From an actinobacterium LLX17 (GTDB lineage Bacteria > Actinomycetota > Actinomycetes > Propionibacteriales > Nocardioidaceae): a stretch of DNA of 64,000 nt. Below the pieces are notes generated by a model that saw only the letters and a program-made list of their open reading frames with translations, was not told the origin of the DNA and searched no databases. Positions 37,537 through 44,480 of this stretch are shown here, in pieces. The DNA lies in the NCBI GenBank assembly GCA_000471045.1, contig KI301992.1:1118568-1182567 (forward strand), in the 5' to 3' direction. The position numbers and the translations under genes were made by a program. Position 1 is the first letter of the stretch. Every line of letters starts with the position of its first letter.

Positions 37537-37934
37537 GCTTCGTGCTCGACGTGTCCAGCGCACTGCCGCTGGTGTTCGACGACGAGGTCGGGCCCGACAC
37601 CGCACGAATTGAGCAGGCCTTCGCGGACGGCGACGTCGCCTACGTCCCCACCTTGTGGCGCTATGAGATGGCCAACGGCTTGCGTCAGGCGGAGCGCCGT
37701 GGACGCATTGAGCCCGATGACGCCGTCGCAATGCTCGACATCCTGGTCGACCTCCCGATCGAGGAGGTCGACACCTCGGCGGCGTCCTCGCTGCTCGACG
37801 CAGCACGAATTCACGACATCACGGCCTACGACGCCGCCTACCTGCTCCTGGCCCAGCGACTTGCGCTGCCGTTGGCGACCCGCGACAAGCGGCTTCGCGC
37901 GGCCGCCGCCGACGGCGAGGTTGAGCTCTTCTGA
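37533..37934 (+). CDS. vapC: Type II toxin, PIN-domain ribonuclease (VapC)
   Basis: 133 aa. The PIN acidic residues are in place: Asp6 (FVLDVSSALPL), Glu in WRYEMANGLR, Asp in TAYDAAYLLLA and Asp in LATRDKRL. It is predicted to cleave a structured RNA such as a tRNA, magnesium-dependent. GTG start coupled to the antitoxin. Its 3' end is 55 bases from a dif-like site. VapC partnered with a Phd-fold antitoxin is common in actinobacteria. Confidence 0.9.
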   Translation: MSFVLDVSSALPLVFDDEVGPDTARIEQAFADGDVAYVPTLWRYEMANGLRQAERRGRIEPDDAVAMLDILVDLPIEEVDTSAASSLLDAARIHDITAYDAAYLLLAQRLALPLATRDKRLRAAAADGEVELF

Positions 37935-37988
37935 TCTGCGTCTGCATCGTCACGCGGGCGAGCGATCCGGATCGTGCTTCTGCATGCT

Positions 37989-38016
37989 AGTTGACATAAT
38001 GTGCATTATCGGAGAT
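37989..38016 (+). other. dif-like XerC/XerD recombination site
   Basis: The 28 bases read AGTTGACATAA (37989-37999), TGTGCA (38000-38005), TTATCGGAGAT (38006-38016): two 11-base half-sites around a 6-base centre. From memory of known sites, the first half-site matches the XerD arm of Bacillus subtilis dif at 10 of 11 bases and that of Escherichia coli dif at 9 of 11, read on the complementary strand. The inner ATAATG/CATTAT symmetry is also shared. It is AT-rich in a very GC-rich region, lies between two toxin-antitoxin modules, and sits where the GGGGGAG polarity of the window flips. Confidence 0.85.
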
Positions 38017-38050
38017 CTCGGAGGGGAGCGGCACGCTCGCACGACACCCG

Positions 38051-38308
38051 TCATTTGTAGTGCAAACGAGCCTGCAGGACGACGAGATCGTCATCGTCAA
38101 CGAGATACACGAGCCTGTGCTCGTCGGTGATCCTTCGCGACCAGGCGCCGGCGAACATGTGCCTCAGTGGCTCAGGCTTGCCGATGCCTTCGGTCGGGTC
38201 CAGCAGTGCATCGTCAATGAGCCGGTTGATGCGCTTGAGGACCTGTCGATCCGCCTGAAGCCAGTGCGTGTAGTCGTCCCAGCCGTGAGGCGTGAAGACG
38301 AGTCTCAC
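38051..38308 (-). CDS. yoeB: Type II toxin, YoeB/Txe family
   Basis: 85 aa. LVFTPHGWDDYTHWLQADRQVLKRINRLIDD, GIGKPEPLRH, WSRRITDEHRLVYLV and the C-terminal ARLHYK are the standard YoeB blocks, including the catalytic Glu (GKPE), Arg and terminal His-Tyr. It should be a ribosome-dependent mRNA endonuclease. It overlaps the yefM stop by four bases. It reads toward the dif-like site, whose near edge is 35 bases from its stop. Confidence 0.94.
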   Translation of the reverse strand: MRLVFTPHGWDDYTHWLQADRQVLKRINRLIDDALLDPTEGIGKPEPLRHMFAGAWSRRITDEHRLVYLVDDDDLVVLQARLHYK

Positions 38309-38556
38309 TCGTCGAGCTCGAGCGCGTGCTCGAGTCGATCACCGGCTCGGGCCTGGTGGAGACTCTCGAGAAGTCGTGTGGCGTTGGCGGGCACCCGCAG
38401 CAGGTAGGCCGTCTCCTCGAGGGCAGCGAACTCCGAGGCCGAGATCAACACGGCGTCGCCACGGCGCGAGGTGATCTCGACGGCGACTCGATCGTTGTTG
38501 ACCTTCTCGATCAAGGGAAAGAGCTGCTTGCGGGCATCACTGGCGCTGATCGACAT
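38305..38556 (-). CDS. yefM: Type II antitoxin, YefM
   Basis: 83 aa. SISASDARKQLFPLIEKVNNDRVAVEITSRRGDAVLISASEFAALEETAYLL spans the Phd/YefM DNA-binding domain, with a C-terminal acidic toxin-neutralising tail (ELDE). It is first in the yefM-yoeB operon and has GGGAGG upstream of the ATG (AGGGAGGCTCCCC on the minus strand, itself a small hairpin: GGGAGcc/GGCTCCC). Confidence 0.93.
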   Translation of the reverse strand: MSISASDARKQLFPLIEKVNNDRVAVEITSRRGDAVLISASEFAALEETAYLLRVPANATRLLESLHQARAGDRLEHALELDE

Positions 38557-38641
38557 GGGGAGCCTCCCTCGGTGGTACGACTTTACGGTACCAGTCTGCG
38601 TGGTGCTGGCGCCGCTGCTCGCGTCTCATCAGGTGCCGTGG

Positions 38642-40558
38642 CTACCTGACCGAGTGCCGAGGCGTCGGAGCAGCAGGCCGGCGCATGAACACGTGGCCCA
38701 GTGCAGCTCCACCCGAACCCATCAGCCCAAACCCCATGACGGCCATCCAGTCCAGGTCGCCAGCGGCGCCCACGTCGGGCAGCACGGCTTCCTCGGGTGC
38801 GACGACGCGGGTGGTCTCCGCCGGTTCACCGCACGGGGTCGTGGCCGCATGGTTCTCGCGGGTCTGCGCCGACTCGACGACGTAGGTGTAGTAGCCGGGA
38901 GCGGTCGGCGTGAATGGCGGCGTCTCGTACACGCCATCGGCGTCGACGGTCATGACTCCGCTGCCGGCCAAGAACGATGCGTCGCACCGGTCGGTCAGCG
39001 CCGGGTGCTCGCGGTAGGGACCGTAGACGGCCCAGACGACGTCGACCGAGGCCGGAGCTCCGTGCTGATCAGCTCCGCTCCACATGCCGTCGACGGTGAT
39101 GCTGTCGGTCACCGACTCCCCCAGAGCGATCTGCGATGCCGAGACCGTCGTCGAGAAACGCGGGCGGCCTCGGTCGATCGTGGTGGTCTCGGTCACGACC
39201 CCGGCCTCGACCGTCATGGCTGGTTGGCGTGCGGTTCCGAAGTGACTCGGGTCCGACCACTCGGGCGTGCTGATCCGCCAGCTGAAGCGTTCCCCCGGTC
39301 GAGCGTCAGCTGGGATCGTGACCGCCGGAGTCACGTACGGCGCATCTCGACGCGTCTGGCGGTGGCCATCGGCCGTGGTCTCCCAGTGGGCGTCATCGGA
39401 GGTGTCGACATCGATCGTCACGGTGTCGACCACAGAACCGTCAGTCGCACCCTCGGCGGGGAGGCGCACGAGCTCGGCGGTCACCGTGCCCACGAATCCT
39501 GTGGTCAGGTCCTCACGCCACAACGCACCATCGAGCCACATCGCGTCGACCACCCGGTCCCCCGGCAGCGTGTTCGCGGCGAAGGTGGCGTTCGCGTCGT
39601 CAGGACGTGCCGGGAGCTGCGGAGTCTCGCCCTCGCGGAGGATCGTCGTCGTGATCGTCACCGCCGCGTCGGGGAACCCGGTCAGGTCAGCCGTCGCGGC
39701 ACCTGAGACATCCATCTGTTGCCCGGCGACCAGCATGCGTTGGTATCCCGGGGTGTGGGGCACTCGGTAGGTCAGCTGGTCCGACGGCAGGCCGGTGACC
39801 GTCGAGACCACCCGCACCGCACCCGACCCGGTCGACACCAGCGTCAGGGGCGAACCATCCCCCGTGGCGGTGGCCTGGCCGGTCTCGGCAAAGACTGCCG
39901 GCCCTTCGATGATGAGCGTCGCGGCGCCGCCGACCGGGGCGCCCGTGGCTTCCGAGCGGGCCGTGTAGTTGGTGACCGTCGCCGTCGTTCCTGCGGGGTC
40001 GACCGCCAGGTCCGGGACGACGACATACGGCCCGCGGCGAGCGTAGGAGTCATCGATCATCGCCTGGCCGGACGCGGCAAGGTCTCCGCCGGCCGGGGTC
40101 GGGTTGCCGGTTCCCCCACCGGACACGCTCAGCGTGCGGATGGCCCACGCCGCTGAGGCAGCGGCGTGGTTGTCGTCGGTGGCGGCGTGGGTGGCCAGCA
40201 GGTACGCCAAGGCCCGCACCGCGTCGGGAGGCATCGGGCGGCCGCCATCAGACGCCGGTGTCCACGTGGTCGTGTGAGCCATCTCGGAGTAGGTCGAGCC
40301 CGGTTGATGGAACGGCTCCGCCAGGTAGCGGCCGCCGGCCGACGGGTCTCCGCAGTACCACCGCTCTCCCCCGGCGCCCTTGATGTGTCCGTACCAGACG
40401 TTGGTGCCGCGCTCGAGGCCAGCGCCGGCGGGATGGTGGACGCCAGCAGCCATGGCAGGGGCGATGGCCGCGATCATGATGAGGCCGGCCACCACCAGCA
40501 AGGCAGCCAGGACGGCCATGGTGTCGCGTAGGTGGCGAAACAGGGCAAGGGCACGCAT
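38642..40558 (-). CDS. Large exported, membrane-anchored surface protein
   Basis: 638 aa. A long signal sequence (MAVLAALLVVAGLIMIAAIAPAMA), several beta-rich repeats of about 100 residues with DxxG/TxT strands, and a C-terminal hydrophobic segment (WMAVMGFGLMGSGGAALGHVF) followed by a basic tail. There is no LPxTG motif. N-terminal GERWYCGDPSAGG loosely resembles the Cys loop of thioester/TQXA adhesin domains, but the partner Gln is not apparent, so a thioester is not supported. ATG 40558 has GGAGGAG upstream. It ends 85 bases from yefM near the dif-like site. Function unknown; surface adhesion is a guess. Confidence 0.65.
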   Translation of the reverse strand: MRALALFRHLRDTMAVLAALLVVAGLIMIAAIAPAMAAGVHHPAGAGLERGTNVWYGHIKGAGGERWYCGDPSAGGRYLAEPFHQPGSTYSEMAHTTTWTPASDGGRPMPPDAVRALAYLLATHAATDDNHAAASAAWAIRTLSVSGGGTGNPTPAGGDLAASGQAMIDDSYARRGPYVVVPDLAVDPAGTTATVTNYTARSEATGAPVGGAATLIIEGPAVFAETGQATATGDGSPLTLVSTGSGAVRVVSTVTGLPSDQLTYRVPHTPGYQRMLVAGQQMDVSGAATADLTGFPDAAVTITTTILREGETPQLPARPDDANATFAANTLPGDRVVDAMWLDGALWREDLTTGFVGTVTAELVRLPAEGATDGSVVDTVTIDVDTSDDAHWETTADGHRQTRRDAPYVTPAVTIPADARPGERFSWRISTPEWSDPSHFGTARQPAMTVEAGVVTETTTIDRGRPRFSTTVSASQIALGESVTDSITVDGMWSGADQHGAPASVDVVWAVYGPYREHPALTDRCDASFLAGSGVMTVDADGVYETPPFTPTAPGYYTYVVESAQTRENHAATTPCGEPAETTRVVAPEEAVLPDVGAAGDLDWMAVMGFGLMGSGGAALGHVFMRRPAAPTPRHSVR

Positions 40559-40672
40559 CGTGGACTCCTCCGACGTCAGGTGGAGAGTCCAGTGAGGCCC
40601 ACGGCGAGGTGGCGGCACCACCGTGACCGGGCCGCCTGTGGGTAACTATCGGGCCCTGCTGCGCCTGTGGAT

Positions 40673-41461
40673 TCAGGCGGCGAGGAACACTCGAAGGATC
40701 GACACGAATGCCTCCGGCTTCTCCGAGTGCACCCAGTGCCCAGCGTCCTTCACCGTGACGAGCTGAGTGCGCGGGAACAAGGCCCGCATCGCCGGCTCGT
40801 CGTCGTCGGTGATGTAGGGCGACTTCTCCCCCGCCATCCACAGCACCGGGTGGTCGAAGGTGCCGTCAAGGCGCGGAAACCCACCGATCCGCTCCAGGCC
40901 CTGCCGCAGGACGTCGAGGTTGGCCTGCCAGTGGAACGACCCATCACGCGACCGGAGGTTCTGCAGCAGGAAACCCCGGACCCGGGGGTCGCCGATCCGG
41001 TCGGCCAGTCGTTCATCGGCCTCCCCCCGGCGAGTCAACGTGGTGAGGTCCAGCGACGCAAGACTGTCCAACAGGTGCTCGAACTCGCTGCTGTCCGAGT
41101 TCTCCGCAGGCGAGATGTCCACGACCACCAGTCGGTCGACCAGGTCGGCGTGCCGCAGAGCCAGCACCATCGCGATCTTGCCGCCCATGGAGTGGCCGAC
41201 CACGTGAACCGGTCCATCGGCCACGACTCCGGCTCGCAGATGGTCGGCGACCAGGTCCGCGATCGTGACGTAGTCGATGTCGTCACTCCACCCGGACCGG
41301 CCGTGATTGGGCAGGTCGACCAGCAGGCTGCGGTAGTCCGGCTCCAGAGACTTGGCGATCTGCGTGAAGTTGCGGCCCTGGCCGAACAGGCCGTGAAGGA
41401 ACACCACCACGGGTCCGGACTCCCCCACCAGGGTGTCGTTGAGGGTCACCGACGCGGTCAT
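40673..41461 (-). CDS. Alpha/beta hydrolase (YbfF-like esterase)
   Basis: 262 aa. VVFLHGLFGQGRNFTQIAKSL, the elbow VGHSMGGK (Ser), VVDISP and the final GHWVHSEKPEAF (His) match the YbfF/ABHD11 esterase group, likely acting on short acyl or acyl-CoA esters. TAGGCT is six bases before the ATG (41468-41473), a leaderless start. Transcribed away from the threonine dehydratase-like gene that lies just upstream on the same strand. Confidence 0.85.
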   Translation of the reverse strand: MTASVTLNDTLVGESGPVVVFLHGLFGQGRNFTQIAKSLEPDYRSLLVDLPNHGRSGWSDDIDYVTIADLVADHLRAGVVADGPVHVVGHSMGGKIAMVLALRHADLVDRLVVVDISPAENSDSSEFEHLLDSLASLDLTTLTRRGEADERLADRIGDPRVRGFLLQNLRSRDGSFHWQANLDVLRQGLERIGGFPRLDGTFDHPVLWMAGEKSPYITDDDEPAMRALFPRTQLVTVKDAGHWVHSEKPEAFVSILRVFLAA

Positions 41462-41489
41462 CGCACCAGCCTAGAAGGGCGCGTCTCGC

Positions 41490-42485
41490 CTAGACGCAGG
41501 CGACCCGACGGATCTCGTCCGCCGAGGCGTTGGCGCCGGTGCACATGACAGCGACTCGCCGGCCCGCGAAGACGTCGCCGTGCTGATGGACCGCGGCGAG
41601 GGCCGCGGCGCCGGCGCCTTCGGCCAACGTGTGAGCGTCGTGGAGCAGAGCCTGCTGAGCCTCGAGGATCTCCGCATCCGTGACGAGCAGGAAGTCGGTG
41701 AGCCGCTCCCGCATGATCTGCTGGGTCAGCTCGAATCCTGCGCCGGTGGCCAGCCCCTCGACCCGGGTGGTGTTCGCGCGCTCGACGCACGTGCGAGCTC
41801 GCCACGAGTCGTGGGCAGCCGGCGCGGCGTCCGACTGCACGGCGAACACGTCGACGTGAGGTGCGAGCGCGGCGGCGACGAGGCAGGCTGCTGCAGCGCC
41901 ACTCCCGCCGCCCACGGGGACGACCACGGCGTCCAGGTCGGGCGCCTGCTCGAGGACCTCGACGTACGCCGTGGCGACGCCGGCCAGGATCGCGGGCTCG
42001 TTGGCGGCGCTGACCAGTCGCAACCCCTGTTCGGCTGCCAAGAGCTCCGCGTGCGTGCGGGCTTCGTCGAAGTTCGCTCCGTGCTCGACGAGCTCGGCGC
42101 CCAGGGCGCGGACCGCACGGGCCTTGGCCGGGTTGGGAGCGGTCGGCATCACGATGATGCACCGCACCCCCACCGTCGCAGCAGCGAACGCCAGGGACTG
42201 GGCATGGTTGCCGGTCGAGTAGCCGACGATTCCCCGCGACCGGGTCGGCTCGTCGAGACTCGCCATGAGGTTCAGGCCACCGCGCACCTTGAAGGCGCCC
42301 GTGGGCTGCACGTTCTCGTGCTTCACGAACAGCTGCGCGCACGATCCCGCGTCCAGCGTGGGGTGAGAGATCAACGGCGTGCGCGGAAGGTGTGCTCGGA
42401 CGACGTGGTGGGCGCGCCGGATGTCATCCATCGTCGGCCACGGCAACGGCCCGAAGTCCGAGGACTGAGGAATCAATGCGCTCAC
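41490..42485 (-). CDS. Threonine/serine dehydratase-like PLP enzyme
   Basis: 331 aa. The PLP lysine lies in PTGAFKVRGGLN, the substrate loop in YSTGNHAQS, and the phosphate-binding glycines in VVPVGGGSGAAAA. The length and absence of an ACT domain point to a catabolic threonine dehydratase or serine racemase-like enzyme rather than feedback-regulated IlvA. GTG 42485 is preferred, but ATG 42431 is possible. The longer frame would overlap the upstream response-regulator gene. Confidence 0.82.
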   Translation of the reverse strand: MSALIPQSSDFGPLPWPTMDDIRRAHHVVRAHLPRTPLISHPTLDAGSCAQLFVKHENVQPTGAFKVRGGLNLMASLDEPTRSRGIVGYSTGNHAQSLAFAAATVGVRCIIVMPTAPNPAKARAVRALGAELVEHGANFDEARTHAELLAAEQGLRLVSAANEPAILAGVATAYVEVLEQAPDLDAVVVPVGGGSGAAAACLVAAALAPHVDVFAVQSDAAPAAHDSWRARTCVERANTTRVEGLATGAGFELTQQIMRERLTDFLLVTDAEILEAQQALLHDAHTLAEGAGAAALAAVHQHGDVFAGRRVAVMCTGANASADEIRRVACV

Positions 42486-42534
42486 GCTGGCAGCGTCCCA
42501 CTCCCCCGTCCAGAGATCCAGATCAGGCCGGCAG

Positions 42535-43203
42535 TCAGTCCTTGACGCGCTTGGTCTCGTAGGCCCACATCGCGACCTCGACACGGTTGCGGGCGCCCAG
42601 CTTGTTCATCAGGGCGGCGACATGGGTCTTCACCGTGCTCAGGCTGATATGGAGCTCCTCGGCGATCTCGGCGTTGGTGCGGCCACGAGACACGGTGAGC
42701 AGCACCTCCTCCTCGCGCTCGGTGAGCGGCTCGATCGGCTGGGCAGGTGGGGTGGCTCGCTCCAGACCGGCCAGCGTGGTGAGCAGGCGGCGGGTGATGG
42801 TGGGTGAGATGAGCGCGTCACCGTTCGCGGCGGCCTGGATCGCCTGGACCAGCAGGTCGGGCCCGGCGTCCTTGAGGAGGAATCCTCGGGCGCCCGCCTT
42901 GAGTGCCCCGTGGACGTACTCGTCGAGGTCAAAGGTCGTGATGATGACGATGGCGAGGGGATCCTCGACGCCCGGGCCGGCGAGCTGCCGGGTGGCCTCG
43001 ACGCCGTCGATGCCGGGCATCCGGATGTCGAAGAGGCACACATCGGGACGCAGCTCGCGGGCGACGGCCACGGCCTCGTGACCGTCGGTCGCCTCGCCGA
43101 CGACCTCGATGCCGGGCTGGGCGTTGAGGATCATGGTGAGGCCGGTGCGGACCAGGAGCTGGTCGTCCGCCACCACCACGCGGATGGCCGCAGGACCCGT
43201 CAC
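42535..43203 (-). CDS. NarL/LuxR-type response regulator
   Basis: 222 aa. The receiver domain has acidic pocket VADDQ, phospho-acceptor Asp59 (LFDIRMPG) and Lys in FLLKDAG; the LuxR helix-turn-helix is at 155-215 (LTEREEEVLLTVSRGRTNAEIAEELHISLSTVKTHV). The GTG/ATGA-type overlap with the kinase gene makes a standard two-component pair. The nearby divergent MMPL exporter is a plausible target; that is inference from position. Confidence 0.92.
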   Translation of the reverse strand: MTGPAAIRVVVADDQLLVRTGLTMILNAQPGIEVVGEATDGHEAVAVARELRPDVCLFDIRMPGIDGVEATRQLAGPGVEDPLAIVIITTFDLDEYVHGALKAGARGFLLKDAGPDLLVQAIQAAANGDALISPTITRRLLTTLAGLERATPPAQPIEPLTEREEEVLLTVSRGRTNAEIAEELHISLSTVKTHVAALMNKLGARNRVEVAMWAYETKRVKD

Positions 43204-44348
43204 CTGGGCACCTCGCGCGGCAGCGTCGCCTCGACGGTCCAGCCGCCGGCAGGGTCCGGCCCGGCCTGGCAGACGCCACCGAGCAGCTTGGCCCGCTCCC
43301 CCATCCCCAGCAGGCCGTAGCCCCCGGTGGTCGAGAGGCGGGGTGTCTCTCCGTCGTCATGCACACGCAACCGTACGACGCCGTCGTCGTCCCGCACCGT
43401 CACGGTGACGGTGGTGGCGTTGCGCGCGTGCCGGATGGCGTTGGTCACCGCCTCCTGGCAGATCCGGTACACCGCCACCTCCACCGGTTGCGGCAAGCCG
43501 GCGAGGTCACCGACACGGCGCACCTGCACGAGGGGGCTCATCCGTGTCAGCGCCTCCAGGTCGCCGACGCCTCGCTGGGGGCCGTACTCGGTTGGTCGTG
43601 AGTCGACAGCGTCGTTGTCGCGGAGCACGCCGACCATCGTGCGCATCTCGTACAGGGTCCGGGAGGCCTCTGCCTCGATCACGGCCAGCGCCTCGACCGC
43701 CGCAGCCGGGTCGGTGGCGGCCACGGCCCGGCCCGCCTGCGCCTGGATCGCGATGGCCGAGACGTGGTGCGCGACGGTGTCATGCAGCTCGCGGGCGATC
43801 TCGCCGCGTTCGAGCGTCCGGACCTGCTGCACCTCGCGCTGGCGCGCCACCGCGCGGTAGCGCATCGCGGCGCCCAGGGCGAACACCGCGGCGAGGAAGG
43901 CGGCGCCGCCGACCGCGTCCCCGAGGGTCCGGCTGGTCGCGAGACCCAGGCCCGCCGGGACGGCGACGATCGCCGTACCGATCAGCGCCTCGCGTCCTGA
44001 CGCCCAGCGGTAGAGCGCGTAGGGCAGCAGCACGATGCCGACCATCGAGTTCAGCCCCACCTCGGTGACATCGTCGACGAAGGCCGGGAGGTGGAGCACC
44101 ATGGCGCCGCCACCGAAGCCGATCGCGGTCGCCAGCAGCGGATGACTGCGACGCCAGAGCAGGACCGGCATCACCAGGAGCGCGACCGCGGTGACGAACG
44201 GCCGCCACGGAATGTCGGTGCGGAAGACCGACTCGGCCACGGCCGAGACCATGAGTGCGCCGACCAGGGCCCAGTCCCGCCAGTCCCGCGCCGGCGGGTC
44301 CGGGGCACGGGGCTCGGCCAGGATCGAGCGGACGAAGGTGGCGAACAC
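43200..44348 (-). CDS. Sensor histidine kinase, HisKA_3 type
   Basis: 382 aa. Four to five N-terminal membrane helices (about 28-160), then the dimerisation/phosphoacceptor motif EIARELHDTVAHHVSAIAIQ (His) and an ATPase domain (QEAVTNAIRHARNATTV N box, GGYGLLGMGERAKLLGG G box). There is no large sensor domain, so it probably senses the membrane or a small ligand. GTG start six bases after TAGGCT (44355-44360), a leaderless promoter facing away from the MMPL gene. Confidence 0.92.
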   Translation of the reverse strand: MFATFVRSILAEPRAPDPPARDWRDWALVGALMVSAVAESVFRTDIPWRPFVTAVALLVMPVLLWRRSHPLLATAIGFGGGAMVLHLPAFVDDVTEVGLNSMVGIVLLPYALYRWASGREALIGTAIVAVPAGLGLATSRTLGDAVGGAAFLAAVFALGAAMRYRAVARQREVQQVRTLERGEIARELHDTVAHHVSAIAIQAQAGRAVAATDPAAAVEALAVIEAEASRTLYEMRTMVGVLRDNDAVDSRPTEYGPQRGVGDLEALTRMSPLVQVRRVGDLAGLPQPVEVAVYRICQEAVTNAIRHARNATTVTVTVRDDDGVVRLRVHDDGETPRLSTTGGYGLLGMGERAKLLGGVCQAGPDPAGGWTVEATLPREVPR

Positions 44349-44480
44349 CTCTGCAGCCTAGAGAGCGGAGAGGCTCGCTGTACGGGGCACAAGGACGAGC
44401 CGCTTCCCGTCCTTTCGGCCGAGGAGCCTCCCACTCCTGGGCCCGATGTGCGTCGCTCGCCATCCGGCCACCGTGGAGGC

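Noticed and set aside
37991..38025. TTGACA at 37991 as a -35 promoter element
   Set aside because: At 17 bases spacing the -10 position reads GATCTC, a poor match, and it would transcribe only into the 3' end of yoeB. The same bases fit a dif half-site far better.
38642..40558. Thioester adhesin (TQXA) assignment for the large surface protein
   Set aside because: Only the Cys loop is suggestive; I cannot find the required partner Gln motif.
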